Origin: an uncultured Sphingomonadaceae bacterium
GTDB lineage: Bacteria; Pseudomonadota; Alphaproteobacteria; Sphingomonadales; Sphingomonadaceae
DNA length: 64,000 nucleotides
NCBI GenBank assembly: GCA_947493325.1
Contig: CANLQI010000001.1
Span: 1,627,375-1,691,374, forward strand
Direction of reading: 5' to 3'
Positions 20,089 through 29,106 of the stretch are shown here, in pieces; the stretch's first letter is position 1, and the number at the start of each line of letters is the position of its first letter. Position numbers and translations under genes: made by a program. The notes under the pieces are model-generated. The model was not told where the DNA came from. It ran no database searches and saw nothing but the letters and a program-made list of their open reading frames with translations.

Positions 20089-21086
20089 GCTGCCATCCTT
20101 TTATTATCACTTGGCCTTTCACTGTCACGTGGCTGCCCGTCCCATGGCGCGGCATCGCTGCGCACGGCCCAGCGCAGGGTTGCCGAACGGGCGCGGGGGT
20201 TGCGCGCGCATTCGTCTTTACCGGCGCGAATGGCCTTGGAAGGTTTATTGAATGTGGGGGCGGGACCAGTATCAGCGGCCACGGGCATATGCCGCGACTG
20301 ATTACCGGTAGAGCCGCTGCGCGCACGCAGGAATTGCTTGACGATGCGGTCTTCCAAACTGTGAAAACTGACCACAACCAACCGGCCGCCGGGGCGCAAC
20401 ATGCGTTCGGCAGCCTGCAGACCCTGCTTCAGTTCGTCCAGTTCCTGGTTGATATGGATACGGATCGCCTGAAATGTCCGCGTCGCCGGATCTTTGGGCG
20501 CGCCTGCGCGGTGACCAAGCGCTTTGCGCACGACATTCGCCAACTCGCTGGTACGGCCCAGCGGGCGCGCAGCCACGATGGCTTTTGCGATACGGCGCGA
20601 TTTGCGCTCTTCGCCATATATATAGATAATGTCGGCAATTTCGGCTTCATCGGCATTATTGACGAAATCCGCGGCGCTCATGCCGTCCTGCGCCATACGC
20701 ATATCAAGCGGACCGTCCGACTGGAATGAAAAGCCGCGCTCAGCTTGATCAAGCTGCATGGATGATACGCCGATGTCGAATACGATGCCATCGACCTGCT
20801 TTACATCCGCCGCCGCCAGCACAGTGTCAAGGTCGGCAAACCGGTGCGGGTGGAGCACCAGTTTGCCGTCTCGTGCAGCGGCCATGGCCGCTCCGTTCGC
20901 AATCGCATCGGGGTCACGGTCAAATCCGTGCACCGATGCGCCCTTATCCAGCATCGCCTGCGTATAGCCGCCCGCGCCAAACGTTGCGTCGACATGCGTT
21001 TCGCCAGGGGTGATGGCGAGCGCGTCGAGAACTTCATTGAGCATTACGGGAACATGCGGGGAATTGGTTTCGGCTGTGCGTGTCAT
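20085..21086 (-). CDS. rsmH: 16S rRNA (cytosine(1402)-N4)-methyltransferase RsmH
   Basis: Formerly MraW. It methylates N4 of C1402 in 16S rRNA using SAM. The N-terminus has [13 protein letters not shown] and the SAM loop [14 protein letters not shown] near 33-46. [27 protein letters not shown] and the C-terminal [19 protein letters not shown] are all family motifs. Length is 333 residues. It overlaps mraZ (21083-21086) and the ftsL-like gene by 4 bases. Confidence 0.97.
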   Translation of the reverse strand: MTRTAETNSPHVPVMLNEVLDALAITPGETHVDATFGAGGYTQAMLDKGASVHGFDRDPDAIANGAAMAAARDGKLVLHPHRFADLDTVLAAADVKQVDGIVFDIGVSSMQLDQAERGFSFQSDGPLDMRMAQDGMSAADFVNNADEAEIADIIYIYGEERKSRRIAKAIVAARPLGRTSELANVVRKALGHRAGAPKDPATRTFQAIRIHINQELDELKQGLQAAERMLRPGGRLVVVSFHSLEDRIVKQFLRARSGSTGNQSRHMPVAADTGPAPTFNKPSKAIRAGKDECARNPRARSATLRWAVRSDAAPWDGQPRDSERPSDNKRMAA

Positions 21087-21589
21087 TTCTTTTTACCTCC
21101 CTGCGCAGACTGGCCGGCTAGGAATTCACGCACATTCATCATCGGACCCGCATAGGTTTTCTCATCCTGTTGCAGGAAGATTTCGGGGTTCCAGATGGTG
21201 ATGGTTTTCATGCTGCCGAGGAAAACAGCCTGATCGTCGATATTCGCAAGTTTGCGCAGCAGCGGCGGGAATGTGAAGCGGCCGCTCGCATCGAAGCTGA
21301 CTTCCTCAATCATCGAACCCATGTTGATTTCGGCGGCATCGCGGTCATATTCCTGACCCCGCGCAATGGCGCGTTCTTCCGCCTTATCAATTTCCGCCTC
21401 CATGAAACCGATATAGCTTTCGCCAAATGCGGTCAGACACGGCTTGCTGGGATGCTGCGAAAGGAAAAGATACCGTCCGCCGCTGCTGTCGGTAATGGTC
21501 TTGCGAAATCCGGCGGGCAGCACGAAACGGTCTTTTTCGCCGCGTACGGAGAAATTCGTTCCTATGTAATTATGCTTGCGCTGCTGCAC
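21083..21589 (-). CDS. mraZ: Transcriptional regulator MraZ
   Basis: 168 residues with the two SpoVT/AbrB-like half-motifs of Mra[13 protein letters not shown] near 20-31 and [13 protein letters not shown] near 103-115. MraZ is the first gene of the dcw cluster and in other bacteria binds its own promoter. The start is GTG at 21589, with GGGGTGGAA about 8-16 nt upstream. No in-frame ATG lies near the conserved N-terminus. MraZ-type tandem operator repeats could not be identified by eye in the gap upstream. Confidence 0.93.
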   Translation of the reverse strand: MQQRKHNYIGTNFSVRGEKDRFVLPAGFRKTITDSSGGRYLFLSQHPSKPCLTAFGESYIGFMEAEIDKAEERAIARGQEYDRDAAEINMGSMIEEVSFDASGRFTFPPLLRKLANIDDQAVFLGSMKTITIWNPEIFLQQDEKTYAGPMMNVREFLAGQSAQGGKKK

Positions 21590-21960
21590 GTGACCAGTTC
21601 CACCCCGAATGCGGACGAACTTCCCCGCCCGGAAAAGCGCAGGAACACGCCTCCGGTACGCCTGACTGGCATACGGAAATATTCACCCCTTATTTGCGAT
21701 ATGGGTATCAAGTTAAAGTGCGGGATGGAAGGGGAAAACCTGTGAAATCACGTTCCATATTTATAAGGCATTGTTTTATAACAATATTTTATTTGACGCT
21801 TTTAACGGTTTTACATCCCTATCTCTATGTTCTTATAATGTTCCATATGTTTCAGCTATTTGCAGGCTTCTTTACGTATGATTTCTATAGATAAAACCGA
21901 ATCGGGGGAATCGCTGAAATGCCCATAATGCTCGCTTCACACTATCCCGGCGCAACAGGA
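21590..21960 (-). promoter_or_regulatory. AT-rich gap upstream of mraZ, probable dcw promoter region
   Basis: 371 bases without a supported gene, much more AT-rich than its surroundings. It holds the inverted repeat TTGTT-TTAT-AACAA (21771-21784) and two copies of GTTCCATAT (21752-21760 and 21840-21848). All transcription of mraZ and the cluster must start here or in the genes upstream. A specific -35/-10 pair cannot be fixed. The 66-codon plus-strand ORF at 21694-21894 looks like chance hydrophobic coding of AT-rich DNA. Confidence 0.5.
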
Positions 21961-22782
21961 TTATTCGGCATTCTCGCGCATTTGTGCTTCGGCAATAAGC
22001 TGGATCAGGAATTGTCCATTATCTGACTGCGCCATGAGCTCGCTATCGACCATGTCCGCATCCGCGATCAATATCGCCTTGCCTTTGCCAATATCACAGC
22101 GCGCCATCATCGTCAGATCGGCCACCGTACAGTCCGCAATGGCCGCGTCCTGTTCGGCCCGCCGCGCATAGCCGCCGACATCGGCGGCCAGCACAGTAAA
22201 ATCGCCCGCCTCCATCCGCTGCAGACCGCCGCCTTCCAAATCGTCAAAGGTGAAATCCAGTCCCCATCTTTCAAACAGCGGTGACATTAGCGATACCGCC
22301 TGCGGGCGGCGCTTATCACCGATCGGGTAACGACTTTCCATCCGCAGCATCGGGTCGGCCAGAATCAACGCCCTGCCGCCGCCGCGCACCCAATCGTCCA
22401 CCGCCACCAATTCTTCGGGCGTCAGCGGGCGCGGTTGCACCAATAGTAATATATCGGGATCAGCGCTGCTCAGAACATCTTCGCCCGCCACCAGGCTATC
22501 GACTGGTGTCACGTTATAACCGCTTGTCAACTCCGCGTAAAAGGGATGCGGGGCAGCACTGCTTTCCAGCAATTCCTGCATATCCTGGGTCTCGCCCCAG
22601 ATCAGCGGCAAGCTGGTCATCAGCATCAGTTCGCCCTTGGCAGAATTTGCTCCAATTGCACCGGCGCGGTCTCCATTGCGCGCATCTGATGAAGCGTACA
22701 GGGCGATGAGCACCCCCGCACCAATGACAATAGCCAATATCCATAGAGTACGGGCAGACATGAGTTTATGCAAAACGCTCAC
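21961..22782 (-). CDS. DUF4350-like membrane-anchored protein
   Basis: 273 residues. A membrane anchor lies near 12-31 (LWILAIVIGAGVLIALYAS), followed by an exposed domain with MTSLPLIWGE, DILLLVQPRPLTPEELVAVDDWVRGGGRALILADP and KGKAILIADADMVD. This resembles the DUF4350/GldG-like fold found beside ABC-type membrane systems, here without a transporter next to it. The start is GTG at 22782, overlapping the upstream stop as GTGA; an ATG 7 codons further in is possible. It is probably in one operon with the small membrane protein, and perhaps with cysK. Function unknown. Confidence 0.6.
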   Translation of the reverse strand: MSVLHKLMSARTLWILAIVIGAGVLIALYASSDARNGDRAGAIGANSAKGELMLMTSLPLIWGETQDMQELLESSAAPHPFYAELTSGYNVTPVDSLVAGEDVLSSADPDILLLVQPRPLTPEELVAVDDWVRGGGRALILADPMLRMESRYPIGDKRRPQAVSLMSPLFERWGLDFTFDDLEGGGLQRMEAGDFTVLAADVGGYARRAEQDAAIADCTVADLTMMARCDIGKGKAILIADADMVDSELMAQSDNGQFLIQLIAEAQMRENAE

Positions 22783-23138
22783 TGCGGATCATTGGCAATG
22801 TCCGATTTTGGCTTGAGGTCAGGAACAAGCTGCCCCTGCGGGGTCGCCTCCTCTTTCGAAGCTTCCTGCTCTTCTTCGGTGGCAGGAAGGTCAGGCACAA
22901 CGCCAAGTTCGGCCAGAGGCTCTGTATTTTCCTCTTCCTGCGCGACTTGTTTTGGGTCGGTTTCGATGCTGCCTTCGCTGACGATATCCTCTACCGGCAC
23001 TTCATTGCTGGCACGGTTCACCAGCGTCGATACGCCGCCGGTGAGCAACGCAACAATAACAAGACCCGCACCGCCAATCCGCAGCCGCTGCAACGGCTGT
23101 TTGCCAGCGTCACTATCGCTTTGCAATTTAAAGGCCAT
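22779..23138 (-). CDS. Small acidic single-pass membrane protein, unknown function
   Basis: 119 residues. A short charged N-terminus precedes one hydrophobic segment at about 21-38 (LRIGGAGLVIVALLTGGVSTLV). A very acidic Glu/Pro/Asp-rich tail follows (VAQEEENTEPLAELGVVPDLP, EEEQEASKEEATPQGQLVP), likely periplasmic and disordered. It overlaps the DUF4350-like gene by 4 bases and starts 30 bases after cysK. No family recognised. The coupling suggests that it works with the downstream protein. Confidence 0.65.
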   Translation of the reverse strand: MAFKLQSDSDAGKQPLQRLRIGGAGLVIVALLTGGVSTLVNRASNEVPVEDIVSEGSIETDPKQVAQEEENTEPLAELGVVPDLPATEEEQEASKEEATPQGQLVPDLKPKSDIANDPQ

Positions 23139-23168
23139 TGATCATTCCTTTCACGCGATCCGGCACAG

Positions 23169-24152
23169 TTAGAGCCAGGGCAATACCGGCAGGTCTTTCG
23201 ATTTCAGCCAATCCGCATTGTACAGCGTCGACAGATAGCGGAAACCCGTATCGCATAATATGGTTGCAATACGCTTACCGGGACCCAGCTGCTTTGCCAG
23301 CGCCACTGCGCCCGCCACATTTATACCCGATGACAGGCCCAGACACAAACCTTCCTCTGCCAAAAGGCGGCGAACCCACTCCAGCCCTTCTTCATCACTG
23401 ATGCGGAACTGCGTGTCTATCGGCGCACCTTCCAGGTTCGCAGTAATACGCCCCTGCCCTATGCCTTCAGCGACAGAGGAACCTTCGGATTTCAGCTCAC
23501 CATTGGCAAAATATTCGTACAGGGCCGCGCCGTGCGGGTCGGTCAGCGCGATCGCGATTTTTTCGTCCTTTTCCTTCAGCCCCAGCCCGACACCGGCAAT
23601 CGTGCCGCCCGTGCCCGCTGCACAGGTAAAACCGTCGACCCTGCCGTCCATCTGCGCCCAGATTTCCTGCGCTGTCGTTTCGATATGCGCCTTGCGATTG
23701 GCAGTATTGTCAAACTGGTTGGCCCAGACCGCGCCTTCCGTTTCCCCGGCAAGGCGGCGTGATGTGTGCACGAAATGCCCTGGATTGGCATAAGGGGCGG
23801 CAGGAACCAACACCAATTCCGCACCCAAGGCGCGGAGCGTGTCCATTTTCTCTTTCGACTGGGTTTCCGGCATGACAATAACGGTTTTATACCCCAAAGC
23901 ATTCGCCACCAGCGCCAGACCAATACCAGTATTGCCCGCCGTGCCTTCGACAATTGTACCGCCGGGCTTGAGCAGGCCGCGCGCTTCCGCATCGCGCACG
24001 ATATACAGTGCGGCGCGGTCCTTGACCGAAGCGCCCGGATTAACATATTCGCACTTGCCGTAAATGTCGCAGCCGGTTTCCTCGCTCGGCCCTTTCAAAC
24101 GCACGAGCGGGGTATTCCCGATCAGCTCCAGTGTATTTGATACCATATTCAT
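23169..24152 (-). CDS. cysK: Cysteine synthase (O-acetylserine sulfhydrylase family)
   Basis: A PLP enzyme of 327 residues. N-terminal IGNTPLVRLK and the PLP-lysine motif NPGASVKDRAALYI (Lys near 43) are followed by the phosphate loop GTAGNTGIGLALVA and the second glycine loop TGGTIAGVGLGLKE. The C-terminal segment GLSSGINVAGAVALAKQLGPG also fits. It should make cysteine from O-acetylserine and sulfide. Related beta-family enzymes such as cystathionine beta-synthase share these motifs, so substrate assignment is by family. It heads a likely three-gene operon. Confidence 0.88.
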   Translation of the reverse strand: MNMVSNTLELIGNTPLVRLKGPSEETGCDIYGKCEYVNPGASVKDRAALYIVRDAEARGLLKPGGTIVEGTAGNTGIGLALVANALGYKTVIVMPETQSKEKMDTLRALGAELVLVPAAPYANPGHFVHTSRRLAGETEGAVWANQFDNTANRKAHIETTAQEIWAQMDGRVDGFTCAAGTGGTIAGVGLGLKEKDEKIAIALTDPHGAALYEYFANGELKSEGSSVAEGIGQGRITANLEGAPIDTQFRISDEEGLEWVRRLLAEEGLCLGLSSGINVAGAVALAKQLGPGKRIATILCDTGFRYLSTLYNADWLKSKDLPVLPWL

Positions 24153-24215
24153 GACGTCAAGATAGGCGCCGTACCCAGCAGCGGCAAGCCATCATCTCTT
24201 TGGCCGGTGCGTAGG

Positions 24216-24680
24216 TCAGCTTTCACCGCCCGCGATCATTTCATCCATCCGCCGCTGCAATTCTTCATTGCTCAACTCTTCACGGAATGTCGATATCGAC
24301 CATTCATGCCCGAACGGGTCGCGCACCTGCCCTGAACGATCGCCATAGAACTGGTCCTGCATAGGCTGTATCTCGGTCGCTCCCGCAGCAATCGCCTGCG
24401 CAAAAACGGCATCGCAATCCTTGACATAGAACATCATTGATACAGTAGTGTGCCCCCGGCTGGCAGGCGATATCTTGTCCATTTCCGGAAATTCGTCCGC
24501 CAGCATGAATGGGTGGCCATTGATGCGCATTTCCGCATGGCCGATCTTGTCACCCATGGTGAGCCGCATGGTTTCTTCCGCACCGAAAGCGCGCGCATAA
24601 AAATCAAGCGCTGCAGCGGCGTCTTTTACTATGAGATAAGGCGTGACGCCTTCAAATCCGGGAGCTGCCCAGTCTGCCAT
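24216..24680 (-). CDS. VOC (glyoxalase/PhnB-like) family protein
   Basis: 154 residues from the chosen start MADWAAPGF, which has GAGGAG about 9 nt upstream. The track start adds 12 codons. The fold is the paired beta-alpha-beta VOC unit: TPYLIVKDAAAALDFYARAFGAEE, GHAEMRINGHPFMLADE and QFYGDRSGQVRDPFGHEWSIST. The YGDRSGQVRDPFGHEW stretch is typical of the PhnB-like subgroup, which includes many uncharacterised members. No substrate can be inferred. It stands alone between cysK and glpD on the same strand. Confidence 0.8.
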   Translation of the reverse strand: MADWAAPGFEGVTPYLIVKDAAAALDFYARAFGAEETMRLTMGDKIGHAEMRINGHPFMLADEFPEMDKISPASRGHTTVSMMFYVKDCDAVFAQAIAAGATEIQPMQDQFYGDRSGQVRDPFGHEWSISTFREELSNEELQRRMDEMIAGGES

Positions 24681-24736
24681 ATTCTCTCTCCTCTTACATA
24701 AAGCATATGATAGCATGCGTGATATCTTGAGAAAAG

Positions 24737-26266
24737 TCAGTCAGCCTGATCCGCCATCCAACGCGCAAATGCTGCGACTTCCTCATCATCCATATGCAGT
24801 CCGCATTTGGTGCGCCGCCATAATATGTCTTCGCTGCCACGCGCCCATTCATGGGTCATCAGATAACGTGCTTCGGCTTCATACAGACCCGTGCCAAAAT
24901 ATTGCCCCAGCTGATCCACCGAAGTGCAATCGCCAATCACCGCGTGCAGCCGTGTGCCATAGCAATGCGCCATGCGCTCCAGATGCACTGGGTCCATCCA
25001 TGGATAACCGGCCTGTATTTCCGCGAAAAACGCATCAAAATCGGCGTCTGGAATATGGCCGCCGGGCAAATGCGCTTCTGCTGTCCATGGTTCGCCGCCA
25101 TCGTCCAGATAGGCGCCCAGTTTCTGCATCGCATGTTCGGCAAGACGGCGACAGGTCGTGATTTTGCCGCCAAAAATGGAAAGCAGCGGTGCGCCCTCGC
25201 CGTCTGTCTTGCTGTCACGCGTGTTGAGGTCAAACACATAATCGCGCGTCACGGTCGAGGCATTGTCGCTCTTGTCATCATAAAGCGGCCGCACCCCGGC
25301 ATAGGTCCATACGATATCATCGCGCGTAACAGGCGTTTTGAAATATTCACTCGCCACATCGCACAGATAGTCGGTCTCCGCTTCAGAGATTTTTACCTCG
25401 CCATCTGAGAGTTTGTATGGCGCATCGGTCGTGCCGATCAGCGTAAAATCATTCTCATAGGGAATGGCAAACACTATACGTTCATCGGCATTCTGAAACA
25501 TATAGAGATGGTCGCCTTCATACAGCTTGCGTGTGACGATATGACTGCCTTTGACCAAGCGCAAATTCTGTCGTCCATCGCCCGGAAGTGCGCGGTCGAG
25601 TATATTGTCCACCATCATGCCCGCCGCATTGACGGCGATGCGCGCGCGGACCGTTTGCGATGCTGTGCCCTGCTGCGCCAGTGTTGCTGTCCCCAGTGTT
25701 GCCGTCCAAAGCCCGTCCTCACGGTGCAATGCGGTGCATTCGGTCCGGGTGCGGATTTCGGCACCTTTTTCATGCGCATCCAGTGCGTTGAGCGCCACCA
25801 GCCGCGCATCATCGGCCCAGCAGTCGGAAAACTCAAAACCCTTGGTGAGCCTGTCCTGCAATATCCCCGCATGGGGCGCTTTCGACAGTTTGACTGTTTT
25901 CGTGCCCGGCAGAATTTTGCGCGTGCCGAGATGGTCATAGATAAACAGCCCGAGCCTGAGCAGCCAGGCAGGACGCAGCCCCTTGTCATGCGGCAGCACG
26001 ATGCGCAGCGGCCAGATGATATGCGGCGCGGATTTGAGCAATATCTCGCGCTCCTGCAGCGCTTCGCGCACCAAGCGAAATTCCATATGTTCCAGATAGC
26101 GAAGCCCGCCATGCACCAGCTTGCTGCTGGCCGAGCTGGTTTCCCCTGCCAGGTCATTCTTCTCGCACAATAGCACGGAAAGCCCGCGCCCGGCCGCATC
26201 TCGCGCAATCGCCGCACCGTTAATGCCGCCGCCAATAATCAGCAGGTCGTAAATTTTATCTGTCAT
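24737..26266 (-). CDS. glpD: Glycerol-3-phosphate dehydrogenase (FAD, aerobic)
   Basis: 509 residues from MTDKIYD. The N-terminal FAD loop LLIIGGGINGAAIARDAAGRG and the family motif EKNDLAGETSSASSKLVHGGLRYLE are clear. Further on, PYENDFTLIGTTDAPY and VWTYAGVRPLYDD follow, and a C-terminal DUF-type helical domain carries GGKITTCRRLAEH. It oxidises sn-glycerol 3-phosphate to dihydroxyacetone phosphate at the inner membrane and passes electrons to quinone. The chosen start lies just after the ccmB stop. The track start is 41 codons upstream, inside ccmB. Confidence 0.95.
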   Translation of the reverse strand: MTDKIYDLLIIGGGINGAAIARDAAGRGLSVLLCEKNDLAGETSSASSKLVHGGLRYLEHMEFRLVREALQEREILLKSAPHIIWPLRIVLPHDKGLRPAWLLRLGLFIYDHLGTRKILPGTKTVKLSKAPHAGILQDRLTKGFEFSDCWADDARLVALNALDAHEKGAEIRTRTECTALHREDGLWTATLGTATLAQQGTASQTVRARIAVNAAGMMVDNILDRALPGDGRQNLRLVKGSHIVTRKLYEGDHLYMFQNADERIVFAIPYENDFTLIGTTDAPYKLSDGEVKISEAETDYLCDVASEYFKTPVTRDDIVWTYAGVRPLYDDKSDNASTVTRDYVFDLNTRDSKTDGEGAPLLSIFGGKITTCRRLAEHAMQKLGAYLDDGGEPWTAEAHLPGGHIPDADFDAFFAEIQAGYPWMDPVHLERMAHCYGTRLHAVIGDCTSVDQLGQYFGTGLYEAEARYLMTHEWARGSEDILWRRTKCGLHMDDEEVAAFARWMADQAD

Positions 26267-26267
26267 A

Positions 26268-26942
26268 TCATTCCCGCAATGCACGTATCGCTGCGCCCGC
26301 CGCAAACGGCGCAATGGCGACCAGCACCAGTGACGCCGCAGCCAGTAAAAGCAAGCCGTTTTCGCCGCCCGGAAGCACGCTACCCGCACCGAAAATCAGC
26401 ATCGGTACCGCGAGCGGCAGCAGCATCAGTCCGCCGAGCGCAGATCCGCCTTTCAATCCTGCAGTCAGCGCCGCAATCATGACGCCAAGCGCTGCCAAAC
26501 CAGGTGTCCCCAGCACCAGCCCCGCCTCCACTGTGCGTAGCTGTGCCACATCCAGCTGCAACAGGGCAGCGGCGATGATTGTGGCCAGCATCAGCGGCGG
26601 GCCGAAAGAGAGCCAGTGTGCGACAATCTTGGCCAGCATGATCCATTCTTCGGAAAAGCCGCGCACCGCCCATTGGTCGAAAAATCCGTGCTCGACGTCC
26701 GGCTGCACCAGCCGGTCGAGCGGGAGAATAGCCGCGAGCAGTGCCGCAACCCAGATCACACCGCTGCCGGTACGCGCCAGAAGCTGCGCATCCGATCCCA
26801 CGGCGAACGGATAGATCGTCGCCACCGCCAGAAAGAATATGACCGGCAGGATAAAGCCGCCGCGTCGCGTACCGCCGCGACCGCCAAAACCATAAGCATG
26901 CGACAGGTCGCGCCAGATCAATGTGCCAAACAGCTTCATCAT
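26268..26942 (-). CDS. ccmB: Heme exporter subunit CcmB
   Basis: 224 residues with about six membrane segments. The N-terminal stretch TLIWRDLSHAYGFG is followed by FILPVIFFLAVATIYPFAVG, LPLDRLVQPDVEHGFFDQW and several hydrophobic helices. CcmB is the permease of the CcmAB complex, which drives release of heme-loaded CcmE in cytochrome c maturation. It overlaps ccmA by 4 bases. The related ccmI lies at the left edge of the window, so the ccm genes are split in this genome. Confidence 0.93.
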   Translation of the reverse strand: MMKLFGTLIWRDLSHAYGFGGRGGTRRGGFILPVIFFLAVATIYPFAVGSDAQLLARTGSGVIWVAALLAAILPLDRLVQPDVEHGFFDQWAVRGFSEEWIMLAKIVAHWLSFGPPLMLATIIAAALLQLDVAQLRTVEAGLVLGTPGLAALGVMIAALTAGLKGGSALGGLMLLPLAVPMLIFGAGSVLPGGENGLLLLAAASLVLVAIAPFAAGAAIRALRE

Positions 26943-27565
26943 GGCCGAAAATCCTCCAGCGGCAGCTGGATCGGATGGGCAAGCGGCAATGGCTGATGCG
27001 AGGCCGCGACGATGATACCGCCATCATCCAGGTGCGCCTGCATAAGCGTGCCCAGCCGCTCCACCGAAGCCGCATCAAGCCCGTTGGCAGGCTCATCAAG
27101 CAGCCAGATATCCGTGCTGCTCACGATCACCCGTGCCAGTGCCGCGCGCTTGCGCTGGCCGGTCGAGAAATAGCGCACGGGCACATCGGCAAGGTCGGAC
27201 ATATCGACAGCTTCCAGTGCGGCCGCAATTTTTGCTTTATCCGCGTCATCAATATGCGCCCAGAAACCCAGCGCATGTCCTAGTGTCCAATGCATATCGA
27301 GCGCCAGACGCTCATCGCTGAGCGACAATGGCCCGGTCATGTGCACAGCCCCCGCATAGGGCCTTAGCAGACCGGCCAGAAGCCGCATCAGGCTGGATTT
27401 ACCCGTACCATTTGCTCCGGTCACGTGCAGTGCACTTCCTGCCTCACAGGCAAAGTTCAGGGCGCGGAAAAGTAGCTTTTCACCGCGCACACAGGCAAGG
27501 TTTTCGGCCGCAATATGTGCACCCTCGCTGCTTTCGCCCTTGGCAAGTGAAGACAAATTCCCCAT
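26939..27565 (-). CDS. ccmA: Heme exporter ATP-binding subunit CcmA
   Basis: 208 residues from MGNLSSLAK. Walker A is VTGANGTGKSSLMRLLAGLL, the ABC signature YFSTGQRKRAALARV, and Walker B IWLLDEPANGLD. The switch His lies in VAASHQPLPL. This is the short, single-domain ABC ATPase that pairs with CcmB. The track start is 17 codons upstream and lies close to the divergent phhB gene, so I prefer the internal ATG at 27565. The start is moderately sure and the function is well supported by the adjacent ccmB. Confidence 0.93.
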   Translation of the reverse strand: MGNLSSLAKGESSEGAHIAAENLACVRGEKLLFRALNFACEAGSALHVTGANGTGKSSLMRLLAGLLRPYAGAVHMTGPLSLSDERLALDMHWTLGHALGFWAHIDDADKAKIAAALEAVDMSDLADVPVRYFSTGQRKRAALARVIVSSTDIWLLDEPANGLDAASVERLGTLMQAHLDDGGIIVAASHQPLPLAHPIQLPLEDFRP

Positions 27566-27630
27566 GTCTGTGACGCATAGGCCGAAACATGTCGGTGCGA
27601 CAAGACAAGACAGCATGGCGGAGAAATTTA

Positions 27631-27918
27631 ATGGTCACAAAACTTGACGATGCAGCACGCAAAGCGGCCCTTGCCAAACTGTCCGGCTGGGCGCATGAGC
27701 CGAACCGTGACGGCATTACCCGTACATTTGAATTTGACGATTTTGTCAGCGCTTTCGGCTTTATGTCCTCGGTCGCGCTACTCGCGGAAAAAGCCGACCA
27801 CCATCCCGAATGGTCAAACGTCTATAACCGGGTCGAAATATTGCTGACCACCCACGATGCCGATGGCCTGTCACAACGTGATATCGATCTGGCCCGGCAG
27901 ATTGATGATTTGGTTTGA
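27631..27918 (+). CDS. phhB: 4a-hydroxytetrahydrobiopterin dehydratase (pterin-4a-carbinolamine dehydratase)
   Basis: 95 residues from MVTKLDD (ATG 27631), with GGAG about 9 nt upstream. The family signature is present: [19 protein letters not shown], then [26 protein letters not shown]. The HHPEW histidines are the catalytic residues. The enzyme recycles the pterin cofactor of aromatic amino acid hydroxylases. No hydroxylase is seen nearby. It is divergent from ccmA. Confidence 0.93.
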   Translation: MVTKLDDAARKAALAKLSGWAHEPNRDGITRTFEFDDFVSAFGFMSSVALLAEKADHHPEWSNVYNRVEILLTTHDADGLSQRDIDLARQIDDLV

Positions 27919-27997
27919 ATTATCTCTTGTTCCGGCCCTGCATCCCAGAACATAGGGTATATGCCATTGGGCGTTCGCACATCTAAAACAATAATAT

Positions 27998-28088
27998 GTC
28001 ATTCCCGCGAAAGCGGGAATCTATCTCACCAAAATCATGTACAAGTGCCACCGTCGTGAGATAGATTCCCAGTCAAGCTGGGAATGAC
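27998..28088. repeat. 91-nt composite inverted repeat between convergent phhB and SDR genes
   Basis: Outer arms GTCATTCCC and GGGAATGAC, with inner 15-bp perfect arms GGGAATCTATCTCAC (28015-28029) and GTGAGATAGATTCCC (28056-28070). Each end also forms its own hairpin: ATTCCCGC-GAAA-GCGGGAAT and ATTCCCAG-TCAA-GCTGGGAAT. It belongs to the same general class as the dcw repeats and may act as a bidirectional terminator between the two genes. The rest of this 283-base gap holds no gene. Confidence 0.85.
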
Positions 28089-28201
28089 TGGTTTACCTTG
28101 GTCTAGACGTATAATGACCGATCAAATCCATGGTGACATATTGTTATTTTGGATATGTAAAACAAAAAATTCTGAATGACTAAGCGCATAGTAAGTTGAA
28201 T

Positions 28202-29026
28202 CTAGCCTCCGCTTTCCACCACATCTTCGAGCCCACTCGCCAGTCCTGCGGCGCGTTTGCGCAGCAAACCAGGAAACCAGCGCGCCATAAAGGCAAGCTG
28301 TTTCGCGGTCTTGTTGACCGTCGTGTGCAGTTTTTTACCATGCACCGCATCCCACGCCGCCTGTCCGATAATTTCAACCGGACTGACTTCAATGCCCACC
28401 GATTCCAGTTTTTCCCTGCCTGTCTGATTGCTGCCATTTGGCACTGCGCTCAGGATATTGGTGTCAATAAAACCGGGCATCAGCGAACGCACCCTGATAT
28501 CAAATGGTTCCCATTCAATATCCCATGCCTCGGTCATGCCGCGTACCGCGAATTTCGTCCCGCTATAGACGCTCAGCCCAGCAGAACCGTAAATTCCGGC
28601 CGCTGACGCAGTGTTGAGGAGACAGGATCCGGACGTCGCTTCCAGCATTCTGAAACAGGTCTGCGCGCCGTTCACCACGCCTGTGAAATTGACTGCGATC
28701 ATCCTGTCGATTTCTGCAGGCTCCATATCCTGGATCAGGCCGCCACTGCCAATACCGGCGTTATTGAACATGACATCCATACGCCCGCCCGTGGCGGCAC
28801 CAAATTCCTGCACGGCACGCGCCCATTGGTCACGGTCCGTTACATCGAGCAGATGCTGCGAACGCATACCGTCTGGCAACATTTCCGCCGTTTCCGCTAT
28901 GCCTGCCGCATTGATATCGGCAATCCCGACAAACCAGCCCTTGCCCGCAAAAAAGCGCGCTACTTCGCGGCCCAGTCCCGATGCGCCGCCGGTGATGAAA
29001 ATGGTTTTTGCATTGGGCATCGGCAT
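28202..29026 (-). CDS. SDR-family oxidoreductase
   Basis: 274 residues with the classical short-chain dehydrogenase layout. The cofactor loop TGGASGLGREVARFF is near 12-26, followed by D at the end of the second strand (IADINAAG), NNAGIG near 91, the catalytic Ser region LNTASAAGIYGS, and the YxxxK pair in VYSGTKFAVRG. The Asp after the second strand suggests NAD(H) over NADP(H). A C-terminal helical extension (LAFMARWFPGLLRKR) may touch membranes. The substrate is unknown. Confidence 0.85.
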   Translation of the reverse strand: MPMPNAKTIFITGGASGLGREVARFFAGKGWFVGIADINAAGIAETAEMLPDGMRSQHLLDVTDRDQWARAVQEFGAATGGRMDVMFNNAGIGSGGLIQDMEPAEIDRMIAVNFTGVVNGAQTCFRMLEATSGSCLLNTASAAGIYGSAGLSVYSGTKFAVRGMTEAWDIEWEPFDIRVRSLMPGFIDTNILSAVPNGSNQTGREKLESVGIEVSPVEIIGQAAWDAVHGKKLHTTVNKTAKQLAFMARWFPGLLRKRAAGLASGLEDVVESGG

Positions 29027-29106
29027 GCTCTCATTTTGTTATTAACACTGATGCAAATATCTATAGGCTAGCCAGCCGCACGCGACAATGGTTATAGTGC
29101 GCCCGC

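Noticed and set aside
21598-21689. GGGGTGRA-like strings on the minus strand upstream of mraZ as MraZ boxes
   Set aside because: Spacing of about 22 and 60 bases is irregular and does not match tandem MraZ repeats.
21694-21894. 66-codon hydrophobic ORF in the mraZ upstream gap
   Set aside because: AT-rich DNA readily encodes Phe/Leu/Tyr-rich frames. No clear ribosome binding site, and it runs against the cluster.
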